NCBI GenBank assembly: GCA_964410065.1
Contig: CAYPFO010000006.1
Span: 25,950 to 89,949, forward strand
DNA length: 64,000 nucleotides
Direction: 5' to 3'
Source: Serpens sp964410065
Lineage (GTDB): Bacteria; Pseudomonadota; Gammaproteobacteria; Pseudomonadales; Pseudomonadaceae
The position numbers and the translations under genes were made by a program. A model generated the notes under the pieces. The model saw only the letters and a program-made list of their open reading frames with translations. It was not told the DNA's origin and ran no database searches. Shown here one piece after another: positions 52,372-60,669 of this stretch; positions within the stretch are counted from its first letter, which is position 1, and every line of letters begins with the position of its first letter.

Positions 52372-53168
52372 GGTGTTGCTCTCTCGTCAGTCCAGCGTTG
52401 GAACAGGCCACGAATCAGCTCGGCGGTTGCCTGCGGTTGCTCCAGGGGAAACATGTGTCCGCCCGGCAGTGACAGCGATTCGCCTTTGGGCATACGCCGC
52501 ACCTGGCGTATCTGGTGCGGCATCACGGTACGGCTTTGGCGCCCGCAGACCATGGCCAGCGGCACAGCCAACTGCGGGGCTCGACCTGGGCTCAGATGGG
52601 GCACGCTACGGTAAATGTCAATTTCGGTGGCTGGATCAAATTTCAAGCGCACACCCTGCTCGCAGGGTGTCAGGCCATGACGCACATAGTCGTGCAGACA
52701 CTCGGGATCGAAACGCTGGAACAAGCGCTTGCCGGCAAAATAGGCCTGCGCCTCGGCGTAATCGGCAAAAGCTTCGCGCCGACCCAGGGTACGCCCTGCC
52801 GGCGTCAGCCGGTCAATGAAGCCAAAGCGCTTGGCCGCCCGCACCAACCAGCGGTCAGGCAGGGTCAGCAAAGGCGAGTCAAGCAGCACCAGGCCGCGAT
52901 AGAGTTCCGGGCGGCGCAACGCAGCGTGATAGTGCAGCACGCCACCCAGCGAATGGCCCACGCCCCACACCGGCTCATCCAAGGTTTCCAGGTGATAGAG
53001 CAGCTCGGCAACCAGGTTTTCCCAATTGTCATTCACCGGAAAGCGTGGATCGTGAGCGTGTTGCTCCAGATGATGGACGCGATATTGCGGTTCCAGCGCG
53101 GCGAACAGCTTGCTGTACGTGGCTGAAGGAAAACCGTTGGCGTGGGCAAAGAACAGGGTGTCAGGCAT
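52368..53168 (-). CDS. alpha/beta hydrolase
   Basis: A 266-residue alpha/beta-hydrolase unlike its neighbour in the N-terminus (FFAHANGFPSATYSKLFAAL). The nucleophile elbow is VGHSLGG (S73) and the histidine is in LPGGHMFPLE. The HANGFPS opening is typical of a Pseudomonas hydrolase group without assigned substrate. Translationally coupled to the downstream hydrolase by a 4-bp overlap. Confidence 0.85.
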   Translation of the reverse strand: MPDTLFFAHANGFPSATYSKLFAALEPQYRVHHLEQHAHDPRFPVNDNWENLVAELLYHLETLDEPVWGVGHSLGGVLHYHAALRRPELYRGLVLLDSPLLTLPDRWLVRAAKRFGFIDRLTPAGRTLGRREAFADYAEAQAYFAGKRLFQRFDPECLHDYVRHGLTPCEQGVRLKFDPATEIDIYRSVPHLSPGRAPQLAVPLAMVCGRQSRTVMPHQIRQVRRMPKGESLSLPGGHMFPLEQPQATAELIRGLFQRWTDERATP

Positions 53169-53296
53169 GAGAAATGGCCACTGGCAGTCGAAGGGGAATT
53201 GTCAGCAGTGACGCTCGACGCAGCAATGACCATAAGCGCCCATCAGCAGGGCTCTCCAGCCAAATGCGCCTGCAGGCCAACACCGGCGGTGGGTGT

Positions 53297-53324
53297 GCAA
53301 CCCGGCATCAAGCCGCCGGGTTGC
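53297..53324. terminator. hairpin downstream of thioesterase gene
   Basis: GCAACCCGGC (53297-53306) and GCCGGGTTGC (53315-53324) form a perfect 10-bp stem with an 8-nt loop, just after the thioesterase stop at 53347 on the minus strand. No T run, so a weak or rho-assisted terminator, or a decayed REP unit. Confidence 0.5.
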
Positions 53325-53346
53325 ATTTGCACCGTCGCCGTTTACA

Positions 53347-53790
53347 TCACGCCTTGGGCGGCGTCTCCCCGTGGGGAACCACAGCGACCGTCAGCCGCGA
53401 AATACAGCTGGGTTTGCCGTCCTCCCCACTCAGGCGAATATCCCACACATGGGTGGTCCGGCCCAGGTGCACCGCCCGCGCCACCGCTGTCACCCGCCCG
53501 CTCCGCACGCCGCGCAGGTGATTGGCGTTGACCTCCAGGCCAACGCAGTAATAGCGTTCGGGATCGATGCACAGGTAACTGGCCATCGAGCCCAGGGTTT
53601 CCGCCAGAACCACCGAGGCCCCGCCATGCAGCAGGCCGTAAGGCTGATGGGTACGCTTGTCCACCGCCATGCTGGCGGTGACGGTTTCGTCATCGAACGC
53701 CTCGAAACGAATATCCAGCACTTCACCTATGGTGTTTTTCAACGCCGCAGTGAGCTGCTCAAGATGGGGTGTTTGTCGCCAGATCGCCAT
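53347..53790 (-). CDS. hotdog-fold thioesterase (YdiI/PaaI-like)
   Basis: A 147-residue hotdog thioesterase. The signature GLLHGGASVVLAETLGSMAS carries the catalytic region of the YdiI/EntH/PaaI group. VEVNANHLRGVRSGRVTAVARAVHLGRTTHVWDIRL is the standard second half. It likely hydrolyses aryl- or acyl-CoA. ATG 53790 was picked because AGGAG is 7 nt upstream; the ATG at 53796 is too close to it. It overlaps the 3' end of the acyl-CoA ligase gene by 32 bp, so a product thioesterase is coupled to a CoA-ligase. Confidence 0.88.
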   Translation of the reverse strand: MAIWRQTPHLEQLTAALKNTIGEVLDIRFEAFDDETVTASMAVDKRTHQPYGLLHGGASVVLAETLGSMASYLCIDPERYYCVGLEVNANHLRGVRSGRVTAVARAVHLGRTTHVWDIRLSGEDGKPSCISRLTVAVVPHGETPPKA

Positions 53791-55474
53791 GGCCATGCTC
53801 CTTTGCGTGTGACGTGGCAGATTCATCGTGCCAGTGAACCGGCGTGCCGTACTCCAGCCACTCTCCGAAACGAGGTCCGTAGACGCTCTCGATTACGGCT
53901 CGCTTGATTTTCAGGGTCGGGGTGAGAAAGCCGTTTTCCACCGCCCAGATGTCAGCAATCACGATCAGCGCACTCAATCGCTCATGCTTGTCTAGGCTCT
54001 CGTTGATCTGCTCCAGCACGCTCACCAAGCTGCCCTGCAATGCGCCTCGCAGCTCCCTGCGGCTGGCCTCGGACAGCACGCACAACGCGATCGGTTGCGG
54101 CAAGCCGTCACCCACCACACACACCTGTTCGATTTCAGAATGCGCCGCCAGGCGATTCTCGATGGGCGCCGGCGCGACGTACTTGCCTTTGCTGGTCTTG
54201 AAGATCTCCTTGATCCGCCCGGTCAAGCGCAGGTAACCCTCGCCGTCTTGCTCTCCCTTGTCGCCGGTGCACAGGAACCCGTCTTCGGTGATGGTTTCGG
54301 CGGTCAGTTGCGGCTGCTTGTAATAGCCCTGGGTGACGGCCCTGCTGCGCACCTGCACTTCACCCAGTTCACTGACGCGCACTTCCACGCCGGGATTGTT
54401 CTGGCCGATCCAGCCGGATTTACGGCTCCCCGGCCGACCTACGTGGGAATAACCGCAGTTTTCGGTCATGCCATAGACTTCGAGTATTTCCAGACCCAGC
54501 CGCTGATACCAGTCGACCAGCGCATCCGGTACCGGCGCGCCACCTGACATGGCGTAACGCACCGCATCCAGGCCCAGACCCGCGAGCACCTTGCGCGCCA
54601 TCACGCGCCCCAGGAACGGGATTATCAGCAGGCGATCGAGCTTCTTGGGCGGCATCTTGCTGAATACGCCCATCTGGAACTTGCTCCAGATACGGGGGAC
54701 CCCAAAGAATACCGTGGGTCGCGCCCGACGAATGTCATGCACGAAGGTGTCCAGGCTTTCGGCAAAGAAAATCGATTGCCCCGCGTAGATCGACACCATT
54801 TGCACGAATATGCGTTCGGCCACATGGCACAGCGGCAGGTAGGACAACACCCGGTCATCGGCCCCGACATCGAACAGCTCCACGGCCTGGCTGCCCGTGT
54901 AGCCGAAGTTGGCGAACGTGTGCATCACGCCTTTGGGCATACCGGTGGTGCCGGAGGTATAGATGATCGTGGCCAATTGATCGGCCGGCGGCTGGGGGTT
55001 GTCGGTGATGGGCTCACAGGCTTGCAGATCGCTCCACAGGCTGTCGAAACGACCCGTCGGACGCAACGGCAACCCTACCGTGGGCACGCCTTCCGGCACG
55101 CCCGCGGCCATGGCTGGCCAGTCGTCCAGCTTGCCGACAAAGGCCAGCACGCTTTCCGAATGCTCGAGTATCTGACGAACCGATTCGGCAGTAAGGTTGG
55201 GGTACAGCGGCACCGACACATGCCCTGCCATCCAGATCGCCAAGTCGGCAATGATCCAGTGTGCGCAGTTTTTTGAGATGATTGCGATGCGACTGCCCGG
55301 CTCCAGCTCCTGGGCACGTAACCAGGCTGCGGCCCGTCGCGCCTGGTTGCCGGCCTGCGCCCAGCTCAGCTCTTCGATCTGTCCGCCCTGTGGCTGGACC
55401 ATGTAGCGTTTATGGGGATGAGTAGTTTCACGCTGATAAAACGCTTCGAGCGGCAATCGTTGCACCATAGCCAC
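53759..55474 (-). CDS. AMP-binding acyl-CoA synthetase
   Basis: A 571-residue ANL-superfamily ligase. The P-loop YTSGTTGMPKGV is near residue 175, VYGMTENCG near 340, LCTGDKGEQD near 405 and the hinge/lysine motif KEIFKTSKGKYVAPAPIEN near 425. The length suits long-chain acyl-CoA synthetases without an extra domain. A GTG at 55474 is the start, with GGAGG at the right distance; the ATG two codons later has poorer spacing. A perfect inverted repeat overlaps the promoter region. It probably activates fatty acids for degradation or lipid synthesis. Confidence 0.9.
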   Translation of the reverse strand: MAMVQRLPLEAFYQRETTHPHKRYMVQPQGGQIEELSWAQAGNQARRAAAWLRAQELEPGSRIAIISKNCAHWIIADLAIWMAGHVSVPLYPNLTAESVRQILEHSESVLAFVGKLDDWPAMAAGVPEGVPTVGLPLRPTGRFDSLWSDLQACEPITDNPQPPADQLATIIYTSGTTGMPKGVMHTFANFGYTGSQAVELFDVGADDRVLSYLPLCHVAERIFVQMVSIYAGQSIFFAESLDTFVHDIRRARPTVFFGVPRIWSKFQMGVFSKMPPKKLDRLLIIPFLGRVMARKVLAGLGLDAVRYAMSGGAPVPDALVDWYQRLGLEILEVYGMTENCGYSHVGRPGSRKSGWIGQNNPGVEVRVSELGEVQVRSRAVTQGYYKQPQLTAETITEDGFLCTGDKGEQDGEGYLRLTGRIKEIFKTSKGKYVAPAPIENRLAAHSEIEQVCVVGDGLPQPIALCVLSEASRRELRGALQGSLVSVLEQINESLDKHERLSALIVIADIWAVENGFLTPTLKIKRAVIESVYGPRFGEWLEYGTPVHWHDESATSHAKEHGHGDLATNTPS

Positions 55475-55502
55475 TGGGCTTCCTCCATTTTATTTTTATA
55501 AG

Positions 55503-55524
55503 CAACCAAGCACTTGCTTGGTTG
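55503..55524. promoter_or_regulatory. TetR-type operator palindrome before acyl-CoA synthetase
   Basis: Arms CAACCAAGCA and TGCTTGGTTG (10 bp each) flank a 2-nt centre, 29 bp before the GTG start. The shape fits operators of TetR-family regulators of fatty acid metabolism. No TetR gene is in this window, so the regulator is distant and unidentified. Confidence 0.6.
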
Positions 55525-55582
55525 AATATTCCACGCAGGAGGCGTTTGTGCAAGCGGCACGCAACAAGGCTGCTGCCGCAAA

Positions 55583-56044
55583 TCACTGACCGGGGTGGTG
55601 CAAATGCTTGAGGACAAGCCCTCCCGCCAGGATCATTTCCCCTTCCAGCCCAGCCAGGCTGCCGGTTTGCATGGGCAATGGCTCTTGGCGGTGCCCATGT
55701 ACCAGCAGACCGGCCAACGCGCCCACGAGTGGCTGATGGGTGACCAGCAAGAGATCGTCCTCCTGCCGCTCGGCCAGCCTGTCCAAAGCCTGCCTGACGT
55801 CGCTGTCGGGCGTCAGCCAGTCATGGATTTCAATAATGCCGCGATAATCCAGCGCCTGGCAGACCATCTCCGCCGTCTGCCGGGCGCGCACGAAAGGGCT
55901 GACCAGCATGGCCTGCAGGGGGCGACCCAACAGCTGGCCGGCACTGTCGAGCGCCTCCTGACGGCCATGCGCCGTGAGTGCGCGCAACGCGTCACGGGGC
56001 GCCTGCGGCACCGCCTGACCATGGCGCATCAACCAGAGCCTCAT
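55583..56044 (-). CDS. sixA: phosphohistidine phosphatase SixA
   Basis: A 153-residue histidine-phosphatase-fold protein. RHG opens the product (R7, H8, G9), and VSPFVRARQTAEM and LVTHQPLVGAL supply the other phosphate pocket residues. SixA removes phosphate from histidine phosphotransfer proteins (ArcB HPt in E. coli; NPr of the PTS). Its ATG overlaps the DUF4389 stop, so the two are co-translated. Confidence 0.88.
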   Translation of the reverse strand: MRLWLMRHGQAVPQAPRDALRALTAHGRQEALDSAGQLLGRPLQAMLVSPFVRARQTAEMVCQALDYRGIIEIHDWLTPDSDVRQALDRLAERQEDDLLLVTHQPLVGALAGLLVHGHRQEPLPMQTGSLAGLEGEMILAGGLVLKHLHHPGQ

Positions 56045-56382
56045 GGCTTTGGCTGTGCCTCGGTGGCCTGTGGGCTGGCCACGGCAGGCTCGGTTTCACA
56101 CTGCGGTTCACGGGGTGCGGGCCAGTCGGCGAATGGCCACGGCTTGATCTCGCTGTGGAAGGTGCCGAAGCGGCCGATCTGCGCCAGGTAGTGGCTCAGG
56201 CTGTCACCAAAATCCATGACACTGCGCTTGGGCGCGCCTTTTACCAACCGGAACCCCAGCTGGACCAGCACCACACCAAGCAGTACCAGTTCAGCCAGCT
56301 GCCAGACAATCAGGAAAAACACCATCCAGAGGATGCGCAGCAGCAACGCCTCGCGCTGCAGTTCGGCTTTGGGATCTTGCAT
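56041..56382 (-). CDS. DUF4389 membrane protein
   Basis: A 113-residue protein with one long hydrophobic stretch (residues about 14-45, LLLRILWMVFFLIVWQLAEL) that can form one or two TM helices. The DUF4389 signature follows (VMDFGDSLSHYLAQIGRFGTFHSEIKPWPFADW), and the tail is proline/alanine-rich and cytoplasmic. AGGAG precedes the ATG. Function unknown; it stands between gpsA and sixA and overlaps the latter. Confidence 0.85.
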   Translation of the reverse strand: MQDPKAELQREALLLRILWMVFFLIVWQLAELVLLGVVLVQLGFRLVKGAPKRSVMDFGDSLSHYLAQIGRFGTFHSEIKPWPFADWPAPREPQCETEPAVASPQATEAQPKP

Positions 56383-56470
56383 GGAAAAACTCCTAATAGA
56401 TGACCGTCAGCACATCGCAAGCACTGGCAAGGCACTTTGTATGAACGACCCGCCAGGCTTCAACGGCCGG

Positions 56471-57493
56471 CTAAAAACCGCTGGCTGAAATGAAATCCAC
56501 ATCGGTTTTGGGTTCACCGCTCATGAGCGCCCCGATAACCTGCTCCAGTGTACGCCCCTCAAACAGAATGGCATGCAAGCCGGTCACCAGCGGCATGTAC
56601 ACCTGCAACTCATCGGCCTTGGCTTTGAGGACCTTGATGGTATTTACGCCTTCGGCCACTTCGCCGATACGCCCCACCGCTTCTTCCAGGCTCAGCCCCT
56701 CACCCAGCGCATGGCCCACCTGGTAGTTGCGGCTCTTGGGCGAGGAACAGGTGACAATCAGATCGCCCACACCGGCCAGCCCCAGGAACGTCATCGGGTT
56801 GGCGCCCAGGTGCACGGCGAAACGGGTCATCTCGGCCAGGGCACGGGTGATCAGCATGCTTTTGGTGTTCTCGCCCATGCCCAGCGCGGCGGCCATGCCG
56901 GACATGATCGCGTAGACGTTTTTCAATGCACCGCCCAGTTCGACGCCGAAGCGGTCGCGGCTGGCGTAAACACGGAACGTCCGCCCGTGCAGGGTTTCCT
57001 GCACCTTGCGGCACAGTGCTTCGTCTTCGCTGGCAATCACCGAGGCGGTCAGCGCGTGCTCGGCCACCTCACGTGCCAGGTTAGGACCGGACAACACGCC
57101 GATGCGCGCATCCGGGGCGATTTCCTCGAGGATCTGGCTCATCAGCTTGAAGCTCTGCGCCTCGATGCCCTTGGTGGTGCTCACCAGCATTTTTCCGCTC
57201 AACGCCGCGCAAACCGGCTGCAGGGCCTGGCGCAGGGCACTGGACGGCAGCGCCACAAAGACCAGTTCGCACGCCGCGAGCGTGGCCGGCAGGTCACAGG
57301 TCGGTTCGACGCCGTCGAGAATCTTCACCCCTTTCAAGTAACGCGGGTTCTCACGATTGCGACGAATTGCCTCAACCTGCTCCGGATCGCGCATCCACAG
57401 ATGCACGGCCTGGCCGTTTTCCGCCAGCAGATTGGCAATGGCTGTACCAAAGCTACCGCCGCCGATCACTGCTATGGGTTGTTGTACTGTCAT
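56471..57493 (-). CDS. gpsA: NAD(P)H-dependent glycerol-3-phosphate dehydrogenase GpsA
   Basis: Makes sn-glycerol 3-phosphate from dihydroxyacetone phosphate for phospholipid synthesis. The product is 340 residues. The Rossmann motif is GGGSFGTAIANLLA (residues 11-24). VSTTKGIEAQ, LSGPNLAREV and the catalytic lysine region ALKNVYAIMSGMAAALGMGENTKS follow. Start ATG is the complement of 57491-57493; a longer extension to 57523 has no family support. The 3' end lies near the DUF4389 gene. Confidence 0.95.
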   Translation of the reverse strand: MTVQQPIAVIGGGSFGTAIANLLAENGQAVHLWMRDPEQVEAIRRNRENPRYLKGVKILDGVEPTCDLPATLAACELVFVALPSSALRQALQPVCAALSGKMLVSTTKGIEAQSFKLMSQILEEIAPDARIGVLSGPNLAREVAEHALTASVIASEDEALCRKVQETLHGRTFRVYASRDRFGVELGGALKNVYAIMSGMAAALGMGENTKSMLITRALAEMTRFAVHLGANPMTFLGLAGVGDLIVTCSSPKSRNYQVGHALGEGLSLEEAVGRIGEVAEGVNTIKVLKAKADELQVYMPLVTGLHAILFEGRTLEQVIGALMSGEPKTDVDFISASGF

Positions 57494-57634
57494 TCGTTTC
57501 CATCTCCAGCCACCGCGTGGCAATGCGGGGCATTATACGGTGACAACCTGCCACGACCAGCCACTGCCTTGACGGAAAAAGCCATCGGACTCGGTTAACA
57601 TGCGCGCCTGTTTTTTTCGGCCTGAGCGCTTCCC

Positions 57635-59752
57635 TTGTCCAACCACGCATTCCGCCTCGTTTCCCTCTTGTTCGGCTTGGCTGGGAGCAACCTGGCCGGC
57701 GCCTATGAACCGTTTCTCGACAGCCCGCCGCTGCCCGAGGTTCTCACCGCCACACGCCTGCATCAGGCCCCTGCAGCAGTACCGGGCAGCATCAGCGTGA
57801 TCGATCGGCAGTTGATTCAGGCCAGCGGCGCCCGTGAGCTGACAGAATTGCTGCGTCTGGTCCCGGGCATGCTTGTTATTCCTGAGGGCAGTGCCACCAA
57901 CGTCAATTACCACGGCGGTCTGGGCGCCGGGGCGCGGCGCCTGCAGGTGCTGGTGGATGGTCGCTCGGTGTATCGCCCGGCGCTGGCGCAAGTCGACTGG
58001 GTGGACATTCCGCTGGCGCTGGAAGATATAGAGCGCATCGAGGTGTTTCGCGGTCCCAACACAGTCAGCTACGGCGCCAACGCCCTGCTGGGGGTGATCA
58101 ACATCATCACCCGCCACCCGAACGACAGTCTGGGCACCCAGCTGAGCTATACCACCGGCAAGCGTGGCATCGAAGACTGGTACGCCAGGCAGGGCTTCGG
58201 CTGGGAAAGCGGCGCCATGCGCATCTCGCTTTCGGGATTCGATCACGATCGCTTCGACCTGGATCGCCGTGGCAATGACTTCCCCGACAGTCAGCACTTG
58301 TCGCGCTTCAACCTGCGCGCCAGTCATGAGTTGGACAACCAGCATTCTCTGGACTGGCAATTGGCGCTCAAGGACGGTACCAATCAAGACAAAAACTACG
58401 AATATTCCAATAATTATCCCGCCAACGAGCAGGACCAACGGGCGGACACACAAGCGCGTGATTACGCCGCCAGCCTGCGCTGGAATTTCGACCTCTCGCC
58501 CAATCACAGCCTTTCCGTGGAGACTTCGGCACAGCATTGGGAACGTATCCAGGAATGGCGCACCTGTGCGCCACAGATATTCTTCAGCCCCTCGCTACGG
58601 CAGCTCTACGCTCAATCGCCGCAGTATGTCGAAGCCCTGATCGCCCATATGTCGGGTAGCGGTGCGCAGCCCATGCCGGACACGCCAGAAATGATGGCGC
58701 TGACTCAACAGTTAGTGAGTGATTATATGTCCCTCGCTCCCGAGGCATACAGTTGCGGCCTGATCAACGCCAACAGCCGAGAAACCCGGTTAGACTTGGA
58801 AATTCAGGACTCGCTGAGTGTGAGCGACACGCTTCGACTGGTCAGTGGCGTCAGCTACCGGCACGATGCCGTCAGTTCCGAAACGTATTTCAATGGCTCA
58901 CGCAACAAGGACATTGCCCGACTGTTCGGTCATATCGAATGGTACGTTGCCCCAGAGTGGCTGCTGCAAGGCGGAGCGATGTACGAGCACGACAGCATGA
59001 TCGGTGATTCGCTGTCGCCACGTGTGGCGCTCAATTACCTCCCTCACCCGGCCCATGGCTTGAGGTTGGTCTACGCCAAGGCGGTACGTTCACCGGACAT
59101 GTTCGAAGAAGCGGCCGACTGGCAAATGCGTGTACGTAATCTGCAACCCGCCGCATTCGGTCAAAGCGAGGCTTACGCCTTTCTGAGCAGTCAAGCGACC
59201 GGCAACCTCTCACAGGAACGAATCATCGCCCGGGAGCTGGGCTACAACGGTCACTTTCCAAGCTTGGGCCTGCACCTTGATTTACGTCTGTTCGACGAAG
59301 AGATCACCGACCTGATTACTCACTGGCCCGAAATCGGCAACTTCAACCCCACCAACGAAGACCGCCTGAGTTTCCACGGCTGGGAAACAGACGCAGACTG
59401 GCGCCTGGGCTTGCGCGACCGCCTGCGGCTGAGCTACGCCTACATCGAATTCGAGGCCACCCATTATTACGACAGCGAGCTGACCCCGCGACACAGCGGC
59501 TCGCTGAGCTGGCTGCGCGACTGGGGTCGAGGCTGGAATAGCGGCCTGACTTACCTAGGCGCCAACAGCCTCAATACCCTGCGCTTCGAGCGAGTCGACT
59601 TGCATGTCGCCAAGCGCCTGCAACTCGGTTCGACCCAAGCGACGCTAAGCGGCACCTGGCAACAACGCCTCGATGACAACCACCTCGGCGGAAGAAACAC
59701 CAACTACCGGCAGCGACATGTCTTCTGGCTGTCAGCAAGCCTGGAAATCTAG
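57635..59752 (+). CDS. TonB-dependent outer-membrane receptor
   Basis: A 705-residue TonB-dependent receptor. The plug domain spans roughly residues 45-150 (PGSISVIDRQLIQASGARELTELLRLVPGM, then DIERIEVFRGPNTVSYGANALLGVINII), followed by a 22-strand barrel. The signal peptide is FRLVSLLFGLAGSNLAGA. The only possible start is a TTG at 57635, because an in-frame TGA lies 12 bp upstream; the ribosome site is poor, so translation may be weak. It is first of a receptor / binding protein / hybrid kinase triad. The ligand is unknown. Confidence 0.88.
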   Translation: MSNHAFRLVSLLFGLAGSNLAGAYEPFLDSPPLPEVLTATRLHQAPAAVPGSISVIDRQLIQASGARELTELLRLVPGMLVIPEGSATNVNYHGGLGAGARRLQVLVDGRSVYRPALAQVDWVDIPLALEDIERIEVFRGPNTVSYGANALLGVINIITRHPNDSLGTQLSYTTGKRGIEDWYARQGFGWESGAMRISLSGFDHDRFDLDRRGNDFPDSQHLSRFNLRASHELDNQHSLDWQLALKDGTNQDKNYEYSNNYPANEQDQRADTQARDYAASLRWNFDLSPNHSLSVETSAQHWERIQEWRTCAPQIFFSPSLRQLYAQSPQYVEALIAHMSGSGAQPMPDTPEMMALTQQLVSDYMSLAPEAYSCGLINANSRETRLDLEIQDSLSVSDTLRLVSGVSYRHDAVSSETYFNGSRNKDIARLFGHIEWYVAPEWLLQGGAMYEHDSMIGDSLSPRVALNYLPHPAHGLRLVYAKAVRSPDMFEEAADWQMRVRNLQPAAFGQSEAYAFLSSQATGNLSQERIIARELGYNGHFPSLGLHLDLRLFDEEITDLITHWPEIGNFNPTNEDRLSFHGWETDADWRLGLRDRLRLSYAYIEFEATHYYDSELTPRHSGSLSWLRDWGRGWNSGLTYLGANSLNTLRFERVDLHVAKRLQLGSTQATLSGTWQQRLDDNHLGGRNTNYRQRHVFWLSASLEI

Positions 59753-59757
59753 TCGCC

Positions 59758-60669
59758 ATGCCAACATTTTCACGGAAGAGAATGTCACAGCGACTGTTGC
59801 TGCTGTGGCTATTGGCATGGATGCCATCGACGCGGGCTCTGGATATCGTGGTTATTGCGGCCCAGCCCTATGCCTCCGTGCTGGAATTCGTCGATCAACT
59901 CACCACCGTACGCGCGGCAGATCAAGTCCGCTTCATGTCATCCAGCACCTTGCCGGATCTCAGCCAGTTAAATGGTGATACTCGACTGATCCTTATCGGC
60001 CCTCACCTCCTCGACTGGCGACAACGAAGCCTTGCCGGGCCGCCCAGCCTGGTCTTGCAAGTCAGCCGTGTGCAGGCTCGCCAGATCCTTGATAAGCGTC
60101 ATCCGCCCAACATCACTCTCCTTTGGAGCGATCCCCCTGTTGCCCGACAACTCAATCTGATTCGTGAACTGGCACCCCAAGCACGGCGCATTGGCGTGCT
60201 GTATGGCATTCACAGTGGTTTTTTGGTCAATGAACTTCGCCAGGCCGCCGCTGATCATGAATTGCAGATCAGCGCCCAATTCTGGCCCAACAGTAACGAC
60301 ACCCGTACGTTGCACCGCGTGCTTGATCAAAGCGATGTGCTGTTCGGCCTGGATGACGCGCAACTGTACAATTCCTCGACCATCAAGACCCTGCTCTTGA
60401 GTAGTTATGGCCGGCGCATTCCCCTTATTGGCCCAACCGCCGCCTTTATTCGCGCGGGAAGCCTGGCTAGCACCTACAGCGATCAGGAAGACTGGCTGAA
60501 AAGCATTAATCAGTTGCTTGATCGCAATCCGCCAAGTTGGCCCGCCAGCCTATATCCCGAATCTTTTCAGGTCATGCGCAACCTACAGGTTGGCCGGTCG
60601 CTCGGTCTTTCATTCGGCAATAAACGAGCGCTAGCCAAACGCCTGCACCAATTGGAGAACACCCCATGA
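59758..60669 (+). CDS. periplasmic substrate-binding-like protein (TrpX/ABC_sub_bind type)
   Basis: A 303-residue exported protein. The N-terminus is hydrophobic after a basic start (RKRMSQRLLLLWLLAWMPSTRA). The fold resembles ABC-type substrate-binding proteins of the TrpX/PF04392 kind: RRIGVLYGIHSGFLVNELRQAA, LDQSDVLFGLDDAQLYNSST, IPLIGPTAAFIRAGSLASTYSD. No permease or ATPase is nearby. The stop overlaps the kinase ATG (ATGA), so it is likely a periplasmic sensory partner of the kinase. The start could also be the ATG at 59782. Confidence 0.75.
   Translation: MPTFSRKRMSQRLLLLWLLAWMPSTRALDIVVIAAQPYASVLEFVDQLTTVRAADQVRFMSSSTLPDLSQLNGDTRLILIGPHLLDWRQRSLAGPPSLVLQVSRVQARQILDKRHPPNITLLWSDPPVARQLNLIRELAPQARRIGVLYGIHSGFLVNELRQAAADHELQISAQFWPNSNDTRTLHRVLDQSDVLFGLDDAQLYNSSTIKTLLLSSYGRRIPLIGPTAAFIRAGSLASTYSDQEDWLKSINQLLDRNPPSWPASLYPESFQVMRNLQVGRSLGLSFGNKRALAKRLHQLENTP

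Noticed and set aside
57600..57800. ATG frame overlapping the TonB receptor start as a possible frameshifted N-terminus
   Set aside because: Moving this frame into the receptor frame by one or two bases in the T tract still meets the TGA at 57623, so it cannot supply the receptor's N-terminus.
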